Counted from the stretch's first letter, positions 26,420 through 40,155 are shown. The stretch: DNA of 64,000 nt from Chromobotia macracanthus (GCA_036877525.1 JAZGTH010000073.1:1054001-1118000); one strand, 5' to 3'. The notes: a model not told the origin generated them from the sequence alone. Made by a program: numbers and translations.

Positions 26420-28189
26420 CTACAGTGCTGTGATCAGTGCCGCCCCTTTACCGCTGCCACCGCGAGCTGTCTGACAGTGTCCTTTAAGATTGTGGAGAAG
26501 CTGTTGTGAGAAGGATAATGTCAAGTTTAAATTCTGAATCAGTTTTTTTATGATTTGAGCAAACTTATATTTATCAATATTATCTACAGATCTTTATACT
26601 TACTGTGGATGTAACTTGTAAAGGGTACCATCCACTCCCACATCTTCAGCTGATCCAGCCCCCGGTTCTCTCTAATTTTGTAAAACCGGCAGCCATGCCT
26701 GCTCCACAGAGCTAGGCTGCTCATTGAGAAACTGCTCCACATACTTCCTTCACAATAATACTGTCATCACAGGTGGTGTCCAAGCCCAGATGCTGCAGAA
26801 TGAACCTCACTTGCAGCAGAACCAAACGGTCACTAGGTAAATGGAACAGGCCAAAAAAATCCTTATTTTATACAGTGTAGGTCAAACGTACAAGTCAATA
26901 GGCAACATGTGACAATGCTTCTAATCAGAAGTTTTGTAGTTTAATGCAGTTTTTATTTTTTCATTGCAAATAATATAACAGCTTGCTATCCCAGTATGGA
27001 TTGTAAATGTATGTGGTTAATGTCACCAAACGTGCACAAAGATATCAGGGATATTTACCTCTCGGTCTGTGAGAGGAACTTGGTCTCGAAGATGCCTGTG
27101 GTCTTTAATCACTCCGTGATGTGACCCCAAAACAAAACACCCTGTTTTGTAAGGTCAGTGAGGATCTGCCTCACAATCTCTCCCAAATACATTCCACTGA
27201 TCATCTTCTCAAACCTGCAACAACAAATGCAACACATTTTGCCCTTAACACTGTTGGGTTAAACTGCATATTGTAAATATTATGTTAAAAAAAACTACTG
27301 TTTTGTTACAAACATTATATATATAAAATTATAACTGAAATATAAATATAAAATAAATACAATGAAATACAATATAAATATAATATAAAATCATAAAAAA
27401 TACATTAAAATGAAAAGTAAAACAATTTGATTTAAATGGTATATTTAAATGAAATATTTTTGCCTTCATGCATGGCTGAAACTGTTTCCATACTTTGAGA
27501 AAACTATGACGGTATACTGCCCCCAGGTGTGCAAGAAAGGTAATACAAGTTACAATCCAAGCATGCATTTCAGTATCGCTGTCAAGATAACGACTAGAAG
27601 AACCTGTCCCATCTTGAGTCTCTTTCGTCAAGCCTTACGCCAGCTCAACGCGCATCTACTTCCAGAAGCTGTGTGAAGCTCAAGGTGAAGGCCGCCAGAG
27701 TCGGCCGATCTTTCGAGCAAACCGCTGCGCCACTGCAGTTCCCATGGCTGCCCCTTTTAGCGCTGCCGCTTTCGTACATCACAAAATCAGCCTTGGGGTT
27801 TATTTAGCCTTGGGGTACCTGCAAAATTCAGATACAGTATTAAATATTGTGGAGTTTATAATGACATTAGTATAGAGTACAGAATGTTTTTCATTGCTGG
27901 ATGAACTGTCCTCCCAGTTCCAGTTCTCAGAGCAGTGTCTGAACTGCCATTCTGTGGGTGTGTTCTGTAGACTGTTCCATTTTTTCTTCAACCCTAGAAA
28001 ATGTATTGCTTATTGTAACAGTAAATATGTGATTATATATATTTGTATTTTCCCTCACTGTTCAGTCAAGAAGATACAGTTGGTCTGGAATTTCTCTTCT
28101 CCTTGGTTCGGAGATCATCTGACTTCTTGGCCATCTTCAGCAGGATCAGCCTCACAAGCTTATACATCCCACTGACCATCTACTCAAAA
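26420..28189 (-). pseudogene. hkdc1: Decayed hexokinase relic, probably hkdc1
   Basis: Fragments of a second hexokinase lie in the hk1 orientation, in exon order. Exon 18 (26420-26500) reads FSTILKDTVRQLA, then, after an internal deletion, GSGKGAALITAL and a stop. Exon 17 (26604-26832, 229 bp instead of 234) keeps both splice sites but has two in-frame stops near VSQ-AA-LCGAG and frame shifts after GAGMAA. Exon 16 (27059-27214, full 156 bp) has one in-frame TGA after GHITE. Exon 10 (about 27620-27797) has ADFVMYESGSAK and MGTAVAQRFARKIGR in different frames. Exon 8 (about 28080-28189) has MVSGMY, a 3-residue deletion, LVRLILLKMAK and a stop. Exons 1-7, 9 and 11-15 were not found. Residues such as VRQIL/LTKQG, RLILLKMAK, SGS-K and ILKDTV fit HKDC1 better than HK1. 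Exon 17 also has IRENRGLD, as in HK1. The position between hk1 and supv3l1 is that of human HKDC1. Confidence 0.88.
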
Positions 28190-29522
28190 CTGGGAATGAC
28201 ACAATTCCCAGGTAAGAGTAGTATTAATAACATAGTCTGGCATATATTTTATGTCACAAACTTTTTTGGGGGAATCTGAATTAAGTGCACATATTAAATT
28301 ATGTATATATTATCAAAATGAAACTATACATCATATCCAAACAGTCAAGAGTAAAACAATAGATTAAATAGAATGCTTTCTCTTTTAAGTTTAATATGTA
28401 AACATCCGTAGTGAAGCTTGAAGGCTTTTGAAACTTGAAGAGATACAGTAACGTGTCAATGACAAAATCAATGAGTGAGAATTATTGCCCTGACTGATAA
28501 AACCCTGATTTGCTTTATATGTAATGCAAGGCAGTAAAATAAATGTGTTTATGTTATAGCAAGTTTGAAGTTCGCAGAAACAGTTTTATATGTGCTAAAC
28601 CTAGGAAAATGTTTCCAAAATGTTCAAAATAATATGAGACTTAGGCATTTACTTAATGCAGTTTCTGTAGTAACAGAAAGGGATTAAATGGGGCCTTTAG
28701 CAAACACAGATCAACATCTACCAAATATTTTTCACCCAGTGTTTCACCAAATTATCAAACAAATTTTTAATTTATTGGAAATACAACTTTATTAAAAACT
28801 ATAAATCAAAATTTGGTTTGCAGGATTTCTGCAAACCTTGTATGATAAAATGACTTATTTTAAACTCACAGGGTGGACATAATCTCTTTTCACAAATACT
28901 TGTTGAAAAATAAATCAAATTTGACTAAAACTAAAATTGTAAGTTTTATGTTGCGTACTAATGTTTTGTACCCTACTGTTGGTAAAATGCAACATGTGAC
29001 AAGCTCTGATTTGCAATGATTTTTTAACTGACCTTTACATTAACCTTAACTCTAAAAGACTGTTGCAGAAAGTGTACAACATGTACGCTGTTACCATTGT
29101 TACATGTGTTAGCTGTAGTATTGTGTCGGTCAAGTAGAGTTACAAAAATAGCATAGGATTGCGTAACAATGCTAAATATAGAAGATGGTAAATACAAATA
29201 TTTGGCTTTCAGTGGGGTAGCAAGACAACTAGGTCATACAGATTCTTATATGATGTCTTATTATACTGATGTCATTGCATGTTCATGGGAAACTGAATGG
29301 TTTTTTTTTAACGATAAACTATAACGCTGGATCTTTTAGAAGAATATTTTTCTGTAGAGGGTCAGGTGTTGGAGAGCCATTCACTCCTAGCAGGTCAAAA
29401 CCAATCCCTCCCTCTTTCGTTCAGAACATTTGCCATGCACTGAAATACAGCCAAACTGTTTTCATGTTCAACAGGATCTTTCCAAAAGTACAGAAAAGTC
29501 AGTCTGATACAGTCTAATATAG
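28190..29522. other. Spacer between the hexokinase relic and supv3l1
   Basis: AT-rich DNA. I looked for the missing 5' exons of the hexokinase relic here and found none. Minus-strand AATAAA hexamers at 28771-28776 and 28788-28793 could serve supv3l1. The open frame at 29269-29517 has no support. Confidence 0.45.
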
Positions 29523-32500
29523 TCACTTTTTCCTTCTTTTCCCTTTGACTTTATTTGTTGAAATGGAAAAGTCTCCATTTTGGCTCTGCTCTTGCACCCA
29601 TTCCTTCTGCAGTTGCTGCAAGAGCTCTTTGGTCAGTAGTCCATCCCGCACTAGCTTCGAGGCCAGAGATGAGTCTGTTGCCATGTTCTCTTCTCTTTGA
29701 TTCTGAACCTTTGATGCTCGCCCCCTCCTGATTGGCTGATCTGCAGCAGGCAGTCTCTTGGAGATGTTGGCCTCTGCAGAGGAGACCTGATTCTCTGTGG
29801 CACGGATGAGCCGCGTGATGTTTCGCACACCAATCTGGATGATGCTGTCTAGTTCCTTTTGAATCTCACGGATCAAATTAGCATCTGGGAACATGTCCAT
29901 GAAGCGATAGCTGTGAAACAATCAATTGGATTAATGTTACTGATGACAGCAGGAACTGGGATACGTTCACGATTTGATGCTCTCCATATCAATGCATCTA
30001 TACAAAATTATTATAGATGCCTGGATTCTTCTGAGAACAAAATATATACCTGAGCCAAAGGTAAAGATCTAGGACATCATGAACAGCTTCTAGGTGAACT
30101 AGGTCCTTGATGTTTTTGGGAGGGACCAGGGGCCAATTCACATGTCGACACACCCAGTCAAATGTCAGAGGCTCATCTCTGCTGAACTGTCTGGCAAACT
30201 ACAGAACATATGACAACAATAGACAACAACATAAACCTACCATTGTACAATTAGAAAAAACAATGTTTAAACAATGTATGCAAATTCCCAAATCAGATAT
30301 TTCCATTACATTACTAAGTACACCAAATGGTAAAAACCTCAAGGTCAAGGGGTTAAATTTAATATTAATACTTTGTAATACTTTTCCACTGTGCATACTC
30401 GCAGCTCAGGTGGTTCAGTATTCCCTTATATGTCACCTTGAGAAAAGATGTGCACACAAAGGGCTGTTTCTTGTTAATGGGGGCTGTGCAGAACACGTAG
30501 CGGGAGCGCAGATTCAGAGGAATATGCTGAATCATATCCGCCAAGAATTTGAAGTCATCAGTGTTGCACACAAAGTAAACTCCATCCACTTGTGAAAGAC
30601 TCACAAATATATCCTGTATAGAGGTGCAGAAGCAAAATGGGCCTTTTAAATCTTCATGATAAAAAACGTATACATACAAATAAAAAAGTATATTATTATA
30701 ATGCATGTATATTGATTATATATTATATGAATATGGATTACGTTGTATATGGAGACCTACAATGAGATTTGAGAGAGTGGCCTGGGGCAAATGGTACGCA
30801 AACATCTCTATCTGCTCAGCTGTGGGGTGTAATCCTGCTTCCTGAGATCAAGACAGGAGAAAAAAAAAATCAACATCTTTCTCCAAATATCAGATATTTA
30901 AATATCTACAATTACTGTTAACACAATAGCCTCACCTCAATGGGGTCAACAGGCTTTGCCAAGATCTCTTTCAAAACAGGCAAGTCGTCCCTTTGCATAG
31001 TAGTGACCTCACCCTCCTTAAAAACAGAGCTGAAGCGCCCAGCTCGCCCAGCGATCTGCAGAGCCTGGGAGGTAGAAATGGTGTCCAGCTCTTTCTCCCC
31101 TTTCTCATTCACATTTGGTTTAACCAGAGAATTGAAAATGATTCTCCTAATGCTCCTAAAGGACATTGGGACAGAAACAGTCTATCTAAAGCTGCTAAAC
31201 TGACCAAACTTCACTTGAACGGTTTTGTAAAAATACATGCAGTGCTTCCATACAACATGTCTGAATGACATATAATCCAAAGTGAATTAATACTGATTTT
31301 ATGCTACTGAGACTAGTTTTAAGAAATGACTCACAGGTTCAGACCCATTCCAATTGCATCAGTGGCGACAAGGATTTTGCAAGGGTCATCTGGATCATTA
31401 AACTTCTTTGCTTGAGCCAACTTAGTGCCTGTTGACCAAACACAATGTTAAATCAATGGGATGTAATGTCAGTGGCATTTTAGTAATGGCAAAGTGATTT
31501 TACAGAGTCATTCACAGATTTACCCACCAGGAGGCAGACTTCCATAAATAACGGCACACTCCAGGCCCCGGATTTCTATCTGCCTGCTGATGGAGTAGAT
31601 GTCATTTTTGCTGAAGCACACAATGCAGTCACCAGGCTTCAGGTTATCTAATGATTCCACTGCTTGATTTGAGATTGAGAATGGAGTCAGCCTCTTATAA
31701 TTATGAACCTTAAAGATTAAAAAAGAGAACTGATGTCAAAGCATACTAGTGCTATCAGAATTAATGTACTAAACTGCCACTGGTTGGACAAACAGATAGT
31801 CCCACTAAACTGCTATCAGTCTCACCTCAACCTCTTCCCCAGTGGTGTACATGAGTTTAGTGACAAAGTCAATTGCTGCAGCCTCTCCACACACATGAAT
31901 CTCCTCAGCACACAAACCTATTCAGTGGAAAGGGTATACAACTTCACATTTGCAACTCCATGCATCCTTAACATTTTAAGTAAGACTGAAAAAATTGAAG
32001 TGGTAAATAAGCTATATGTATGTGTGTACTAAACTGAGTTTCTAATAGGGACTGGTCACAGCAGTGCTATCTCTAGCTTTTAATGGCTTCCCAATGCAAC
32101 CCACCAAGAAGAGCTCTCGTCCAAGCCCACCCTCTGGAAGGATCTCTGATCATCTGAATCTCATCTATGACAGCTACTTCATCTAAACACAAAATTCACA
32201 CAAAAGATGATGTACTGGATAACTTTGAGTTTGTTATTTTGAGTTAAAATAATACACAGTGATCATGGATTTAAATGACCCCCAAACTCACAAGGAGTTG
32301 TAACACTGCACATCTCTATTGTACAGGCAATGTGGTTAGACTGCCTTCCTTCTGGATCAACAAATATTCTCTCTTCTCCTGTCACCAGATCACACGGCAC
32401 TCCCTAACAAAGAATTATACATACTGTCAGTTTACTGTAACATTCATCACTAACATGTAATCACATTTAAAGCTACATGACGGTGGTCTGAGAAAATGGA

Positions 32501-33794
32501 ACTCACTGCATCATTACTTTTCTCATAGATTTCATGAGCCAGCAGTTTCAGAGGTCCACAGTAAACTCCAGATTTGGCTGCTAGGTATCTCTGGATGGCA
32601 TGATAGGTCTTACCACTGTTGGTGGGTCCTGCGTGAAAAATAACCTTTCTTTGAATAGCTCTGGCTTCAGGATACCTGTAAGATACATTTATCACACATT
32701 CACAAGACTGAACTGCTCAAATACTATATACTATAATATATAATATTTCGAGAGAGCATGTGCCCACTACACTAAGAATAAAAACAGTGGATAAAAATCT
32801 GATCTGAGTACCAGTTGGCAGGAACCCGCAAGTCGCTGATCTTGCGCAAATCATCCATACAGTCCAACATGGGAAAAATCTGTTTGGCATGTCTCATGAA
32901 GTATGGGAAAATATCATCTAAGTGGCCTAGAGTAAATGAAACAAAGGTGAAGAAGTTAGGTTACCTTATACTTTTGGATGTTGTTGATGAGTTTCCTCTG
33001 AGGTAAATACTCACCAGCTCCAGAGCATATGTCATTGAGAATGATGTGCAAGTCAGCAGTTAGTGTGTTCATTTCCAGCACATACTTCCTAAAGCTGACA
33101 AAGGCTTGATGAAATAGACGAGCTGTTGAAGTGCATACAAGCATATTGATTAACTAAACACATTTATACATGCATTATAACAAACACACAATTTTACATT
33201 TGTAACAATGTTATAATATACAGAGGCAGTAAATAGTTATAACAACCAAGGTACCCCAGTGTTATTAAAAAAACGAAACCTACCATCTAGTCCTTGATCA
33301 GCAGCCAGTTTTTGCAGTTCTTTCCTTTTGTAGAATTTATTCAGTACTTTAAGAAGTTCACCTATCAAAATATATAGAAAAATTGGCCTGATTTAACTAT
33401 TACCAAAAACATATTTTCCAACACTTGCACAAGTCTCTCCTAACTATTGTCTCGTTAATACAATATTCAGCTAATACTGTCTTAACTAACTGACATGTCT
33501 CTAAACATTCACTTTACTTTTGTCCAGCGGTTGCGTTAACTCTGCGCCGACTGACCCGTCTCCGGCTTCATCACTTTTAATGGGGAGAGGTACAAACAGT
33601 GAGGTGTCCAGTGGTCTCGATGAGCTGTTTGAGGATGAATGCCTCCTCGGCAGTTCGAAGTTATCAAATGTTTTTCTTGTTGGATGCAAGGAAGCCTTAT
33701 TTACTATTCCAACAGTCAATGTATTAGTGCTAGCACATACCCGGTATCGTATGTGGAAGCGCGACAACAAATAAATGCAGCGATTTACCGACAT
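29523..33794 (-). CDS. supv3l1: Mitochondrial ATP-dependent RNA helicase SUV3-like 1, complete
   Basis: Fifteen exons, 5' to 3': 33518-33794, 33284-33361, 33015-33122, 32812-32926, 32507-32675, 32292-32403, 32105-32182, 31826-31917, 31528-31708, 31335-31428, 30936-31155, 30761-30841, 30437-30613, 30050-30198, 29523-29910. The sum is 2319 nt, 772 aa (human 786). This is a superfamily 2 RNA helicase of the mitochondrial matrix that works with PNPase as the RNA-degrading degradosome. The N-terminus MSVNRCIYLLSRFHIRYRV is basic and fits a transit peptide. Walker A GPTNSGKT is near residues 208-215, the DEIQ motif II near 293-296, LVATDAIGMGLNL in the second RecA domain, and motif VI QIAGRAGRF near 468-476. 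The C-terminus is low complexity and ends in basic KGKRRKK. All splice sites are GT-AG and the frame is intact. The next gene upstream, vps26a, is on the same strand about 2 kb away. Confidence 0.96.
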
Positions 33795-35748
33795 TTTAGT
33801 TTCTGTTATGCGACTGTGGCTGGCTTAACAGAATAGTGTTCAATAAGGCATTCGCATAATTCATATTTAAAACTTAATACTGATATGGCGTTTTAGCTGC
33901 ACTTCACAACACCAACTGTACATGACAAGGAGGTCAAAAATCCCTTCAGTGACAACGTGCAAAAGGCCCCAGGAATTTTTGGTGCCCTCGGTAATGCCTG
34001 TTTTTATTACAAAATAATTGAAGTATTAAGGTCAACATTCGACAAAATGTAAAGACAATTGGTTATATATGGACTGTAAGCTACTCTATGGAAAGTTATG
34101 CTATGGGCGTTCGCTGTAATTTTTGAAACTTGAATGTTATTTGTTTTTTAAATATGGCATAAATGTGGACTACTCGGAGGAGTATGAACTAGGTTGCACA
34201 TACACTAGGTTGTGTTCACACTGTTTACTTCCACAGTGAGAACTGGCACCTGCTCAGTATGGATATCCATCTTCTGACGTAAAATACTATATATGGTGTA
34301 TAATATGAAAGGACAGAAAAATAGGACGCCAACGTTTATTGCTTGTTGGAAATTCTAGTCATATGCAATATTATAGTAAAATAGTAGAACACAACACATG
34401 GAAGCAATTAAACATTAGCAGCAGTCATCTGCAGCTAAACATTCATGTTGTATCTTGTAGCTGTCCGAAGATCCTAGCTATTACATTTTTTGTCATAATA
34501 AAAAGGGAAGAATTGAGTTCATAACCCAAGGGAAATGTTTCCAAAACATCCAAAAATGTTTAAAGTACAAAGTTGCTTTTTTTATTTTGACAGATTTGCA
34601 GATAAACTATGACTGGATATGTACAATTTTCACATTTACAAATGACTGTTGCCTTACCACATCTTTTCCATAGGGTCACTCAATGGTTACGAATGCAGAT
34701 ATTTCTATTAGTAATGTAGTGTGAGTTTTAAAATCAAAGCAGCAGAGGAAAAAAAACATCAGCTTCCAATATACACTGTTAAGCCTAACAGACTGAAAAT
34801 GAATGCATTTGCTTCATAACCCACATAAAATATACAAAAGTGAAACAGTGAAATATTGTTAACAACCCCTTTTTAATGAAGCTTAAAGGACATGGCAGGG
34901 ATATAACAATTTCATTTCACTGTGGACTATATATAAATTTAGACATTATGAAATGCAACTGTGGTGTAGCTGATATTTTGCATAAAAGTATTTCAGAAAA
35001 CTAAACAACTTCAAGTTACCCTCTTTTACTGCTGAGCCAGTGTTGTCCAAAACTAGGCTGACAGGTTGCATATATGTACCCAATATAAATACACAAGCAG
35101 CTGCAATTTCGTAAAACTTCTAGTCCAAAGCCTCTTTAAATACTATATACTGTATATAGAGATATACTTTTTTACGTTTCATGGACATAAATCTTTCCAC
35201 ATAAAGACTATTTAGAAAAAAATGAAAGAAAAGACACTAAATAAATTAAACAAAAATGTTGTACAACTTGGATTGCGAATACAGTACAGGCTGGGTGACA
35301 CAGAATGTACTGTCATTACATTTCTTGACCTTTTTATCAGCTGGCCCCATAGCCTTTATTAACTGTTACTATAAACTCAGATTCACATTAACCAGCCAGC
35401 ATGCATGAGGAAGCTCTTTAAAATGTGTTTAGATCTATATGTGTTTGTTCTATGCAGAACATAGAGAATACCAGTGAGTGCACTTTAAAAACATTTCTTC
35501 ATCAAGGAAGGCGTGCAACCTTGAAGATGTGCTAAATGATTGACAATATTGTTTCCAGTGCTTTGTAAAAAGTGTCCTTGTATACTAACAGATTGCTTGC
35601 TGTGGATAGAGACAGTTCTAGCACAGTTTATCAGCATAAGCTGTGAGGGACGACCATGTAAACCACGACCTGTATGTTCAGTGGAAGATGTTCTCCTGTC
35701 TTGTAACTGCTCATTGAGAGGCACATAGGGTCCCTGGTGGGTGGCTGC
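33795..35748. other. supv3l1 promoter side and vps26a 3' region
   Basis: The first hundreds of bases are the supv3l1 upstream region; the rest should include the vps26a 3'UTR. A minus-strand AATAAA lies at 35355-35360, about 390 nt past the vps26a stop. No repeats or further genes were recognised. Confidence 0.45.
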
Positions 35749-38700
35749 TCACATCTCCGGCTGTTCAGCGGAGAGACTCGGCCGGGGCTCAGGTGACTCG
35801 TAGCGTTGATGGAAGTTCAGTTTCCGCAGTTTTTCTGGTGCCTTCCTCCACAAAACTATTTCCTGTGAAAGAACAAACCATTCATTTATAGGTTGTTTCT
35901 TTCTTTAAAAGAACATAGAAAATCCTCACAAAAAATGTACCTGCTGTTTGAAGTATCTCCTATCTTCTTCATCCACAAGCACCAAGTTCAAAAAGTACCT
36001 CACAGAGAACTTCTTGTTTACATCTCTCATTGTGGGTGTGAGGTCATAACCAGCCAGGAAGAGTCGAATAGGAATAGATTCACCTAGCAGGAAATTATCA
36101 GACCATTAATGGAACTGTTTACACCAACAGCACTTTATCTTCATCAACTACTAAAATATTTATTGCTCTAGATGGTTTTATAATTTTAGCACACTGAATA
36201 AAAATGTAAACACAATAGACATTCTATATGGACATTGTTTATGTTTTACCTAGAATTAGTGCTTGTTTCTCTATATTAATCTGTTCACTTAATACAACCT
36301 TAGTTAAAAGACTCAGCAATCAGAACATTGCTACAGAGTACTCAAAATTTGTGCATCACTATTTACCTTTGACTGGTGCTCCATCCATAATCTCATATTT
36401 AGCCACAGTCTCTGTCTCAGTAGTTGTGCTCGGCCCTAGAGAGGCATTGACACAATCACATTTTTTTAAACACTAATTTCTAAATTCTATAAACTTAAAT
36501 TCTATTCCAGAAGCACTCAATCATACCGATTCCCGTCATTTCTTTCTTGATCAACTGAAGCTCCATGTGTTGAATTTTAATTCGTACTAGCAAGAAGTAA
36601 ATTTTACCCACAATTACATCTTTGAGGTGATACCTGACAGGTAACAGAAGACTACTGTTAGCTCAGAATTCTCAGAGTCATTTTATAATCAAAATGTTTA
36701 AAACTAGGATTAAATCAATAGCATTATTTTCGGACTTGAGAAACAAGAAGCACTTACTTGGACTTGTTATATTCAAATTCTATATGTAGACAGTCTTCAA
36801 TGCCCACTTCCATTTTGATAGAATTGTTGACTTCGGGGTAGGTGGCCAGCTGATGGACAATGAGGTCATATTCTTTAACCAGATCAGACAGCCTCCTCAC
36901 AATTGTAACTTTAAGGAAATACCTGTAGAGGCATCAAAAGCACATTATTTTTGGACAACTTTAAAAGGATAAACCAGCACTGATGTTTCATAAAGCAGCA
37001 GACAAATTACTTCTTTGAAATAATGGTTTCTTTTTTAAGTTATAACAGTCAACGTAATAATGATTGTTGCAGTTTTGGTACGTTGTTTCCACAAAGTGTT
37101 TACTAACCTCAGCCGCACATTCGCCCCAACATAGGACTCATACGGCTTTTCCACCTGCATGAACTCAAAGTCATAGCTGCGGTTCTGTGTCAGCTCTCCA
37201 GGCAGAGCAAGCTCCTTCACAAGGTTTACAAACTCATGAGTATTGCTTTTATCACTGAAGAGCTCTGCATGGAAAAAACATACCTTATGATATGGCTAGA
37301 CAGATAATGTTTTGTGGGTTTGTTACATTGCATGCAGCAATCTCTGAGACCAAGCAACCACAGACTATAATAGTGAAAAGCATGTATGTAAGGAATAATA
37401 AACGGGCAAAATAAATCAGGTTATTCATAGACCATGATGCCATCATCTTAAATAGGTTTATTTTGTGATAATATCCAGCTGACTACATTATCCTATGGCC
37501 TTAATTAATGGACATGGAATATTGACTTGAGATTAAATTGTATCGTCTACAAGTGACAAGTAATTAGTACAGTGCAGAAGATCAGCTGCCAGGAACAATG
37601 TTCAAAAATACAGAGTAGAAGTCAATACACAACAATGTGTGAAACAGACCAATCAGGATCAAGTATCAAAGTCATGTATGGGAACAATGGAAGGCCAATG
37701 GACAGACCCAATGTGGCATGTGGTTATAGTTTAATAACCTCTTATAAGAATCGCTAATAACACTTAACATTTAGAAAGAAAAATACTTTTCTGGGCTCAG
37801 TTCTGATTAATGTGCACTATTTAAACAACTTTTGATGCCATTGCACTTTAAGGCACCAGGCAACAGGTTGCCTCACTCACAGAAAATGCATATAGCACAG
37901 ACTTTCCATGTGACATCCACATGCTCTTCTAAGCTTTCAGCATATTAGAACTATGGAACTGAACCTTGCTTACTGCATGAATGCCCTGAGCAAGAGAATA
38001 ACAAAATGTGTTTGTTAACTTACCAATCTGTCCTACAAATTCAATGCGAATTCCCTGATGTTCAAGTCTTTTGCCTGTTTGTTTCACATTGATATTTACC
38101 TTGGGGTGACATAAGACAACCAAACAATAAACAGTCTTTCAAAATAAGACACTTTTAATGTAATTACTCAAGCAAGCACACCGGGCAGTGTCAATCACTC
38201 ACCTTTCCTGAAACTGATTCTCCATCATAAAACAAATAATGCTTTTCCTGTTTCCCTTCCTCAGTCTTCAGTTCTGCTGTTTTTCTACTTTCAGCATCAT
38301 TCAGAATAACATCGATTTCACACACTGGACCAAACAGACCCCCAAGGAAACTCTGAAACAACAATCAAGTATCAGTGGTAACATATAGTGCAAGCTACTG
38401 AAGGGATCCCTTGTTCAACATCTGCAGAAGTGTGAAGTAATCTGCTGATCTTCAATAATATGATATAAAATAGCCTACACAGTGATCACTCTCTAACATT
38501 AGACCAAACTATTAGGTACAATAAATTGTCTCTCTTTACAGTAAGGTAAAGGTGCTTCAACGTTAAGCATCATACGTATTAAAATTGCATTCATGTCAAT
38601 CTATTCAACACAATATTTATACACTTCAATTCACTCGCTTGCATGCAGATTTTGTCTCCATACAAATATAGTCACATCTATCCAATACAGGACGGCTTGA

Positions 38701-39223
38701 GAAACAATGATCTTTTTCGCAATGAAATGCTGACGCACTGCAAGAGCATTTTGTCTATTAAGGCAATTGGATTGCTCAATACACAAATAGCGACTGGAAG
38801 GACTGAAAGGGAATAAAGCATAAAAAATTAACAGCGTGTGCAAATTGCTCACAAATAGTAGTTTTTGTGAAAAACAAATTGAACTATGTAGAGGATTCTT
38901 TAATAGATGGATCAATCATCAGTTTTCTTTACAAGTGCCGCTAAATGTCTTGTAGGAATTGCTTGTATGCAACTTATGTAAACAAGCACGGATTGCATAA
39001 CTTTCCCATAAGGATACAGTCAGTTTACAAACAGTGTGTTATCGGTGTCTGATAATAACCCAGCTTCCCACCCTTCACGAATGCTTCACTACTTCCATGG
39101 CCTACTTTTGGCTATGTGAAGTACAAACATCTTTGCCAAAATTGTAAGCTTTAATTGCACGTAGAACAAAGTAATTGGAGAAAAATTTTACATTACAAAT
39201 TCAGTCTGATTAATACTCACCAT
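35749..39223 (-). CDS. vps26a: Vacuolar protein sorting-associated protein 26A (retromer subunit), complete
   Basis: Nine exons, 5' to 3': 39221-39223, 38203-38352, 38024-38099, 37108-37264, 36758-36922, 36527-36633, 36367-36435, 35941-36083, 35749-35862. The sum is 984 nt, 327 aa, the same length as human VPS26A. The first coding exon holds only the ATG; GTGAGT follows immediately, and exon 2 opens SFLGGLFGPVCEIDVILNDA. The arrestin-like fold is evident from conserved KHYLFYDGESVSGK, GKRLEHQGIRIEFVGQI, ELALPGELTQNRSYDFEF and ESIPIRLFLAGYDLTPTMRD. The C-terminus ends SLSAEQPEM, almost as in human. VPS26A binds VPS35 in the retromer, which recycles cargo from endosomes to the Golgi and plasma membrane. 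The A paralogue is chosen over VPS26B from synteny with srgn and supv3l1 and from the C-terminal tail. Confidence 0.96.
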
Positions 39224-39811
39224 TTCAGCTTCGTAGCGCTATCTTGACCACAGTCTTCCTGTGTAAGGGTCCGGATTCCTGTTCCTCTGAGCAGACCGAG
39301 TAAGACCTACAGGAACGCACCGTGACTGAATGCGGAAACATTAAGAGCGTGAACATTTGAATTTCAAAATAAAAGATCTTATAGTTTTGTAAATATTTTA
39401 ATATTGAAATAAACCTTTCTTTTTTGTTTGTTTAACTCAGAGGTTTAATCAAATGAATGGAGGACAGAGGGTATATAACACCATTGTGTGGGCGTTTCGT
39501 TTATATACTATACACAATATTCAAATATATACAAAACTATAAGAGCTTTTATTGTGCTGTTAAAATGATATTTATAATCAGCCAGTGAAATGACAATACA
39601 AATATAATTGTGCGAGTGTATTTCCGAATAATAAGAACAGTATGCAAAATGTATTTAATTTTGATTATAGATAATAACATGCTGTTTTTGACAGCAGTCT
39701 TACTCAACATAGGTTGATAATACAGTATGTACACTTGTACATGTTTATAAATTTAAATTAAGTTAGTTGAGCTAGTTCAGGCATACTAATTAAAGTGGTA
39801 TAGAAAAGTTG

Positions 39812-40124
39812 GTTACTAGCATTACGTTTACTATTGAAATACAAGGTGTCAGATTAACAATTAATGCAATGCTGTGCAACCTGTACTACTGGTGAGTATG
39901 CTTGGTGAGTATACTGTTGATGTTGGGAGAACTTTCCATGGCAAAGGATTTACCAAAAATTGAGCAGTAGCAACTGCTGTTTAGACCGAACACACAAACT
40001 CAACAACACAAAACGGGGCGGTTGTGGTCTACTGGTTAGTGAGTTGGGCTTGTAATCAGATAGTTGCTGGTTTGATTCCAGTGCTGCCAAGTAGCAACTG
40101 AAGTAACCTTGAGCAAGGCACCTA
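39812..40124 (+). repeat. 313-bp duplicated segment, copy 1 (source)
   Basis: It matches 40751-41063 along its whole length without gaps, with about 11 mismatches counted by eye, 6 of them in the last 40 bp. The first 200 bp are not repeat-like; the last part is the 5' two-thirds of a SINE that continues to about 40155 only in this copy, so this copy is the likely source. Confidence 0.9.
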
Positions 40125-40155
40125 ACCCCTCATTGCTCCCTGGTGCAGCAGTTCT
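40015..40155 (+). repeat. tRNA-derived SINE
   Basis: It starts GGGGCGGTTGTGGTCTACTG (A-box-like), with the B-box-like GGTTTGATTCC. A body follows with CCTTGAGCAAGGCACCTAAC and CTCCCTGGTGCAGCAG, a layout common in cyprinid SINEs. Confidence 0.7.

Noticed and set aside
27890..27990. Possible exon 9 of the hexokinase relic
   Set aside because: Translation in all minus frames shows no convincing match to the exon 9 stretch KEILTRLGVEPSEDDC, so I left it out.
40015..40090. Possible functional tRNA gene
   Set aside because: The tRNA-like head is degenerate, continues into a SINE body and does not fold into an intact cloverleaf.
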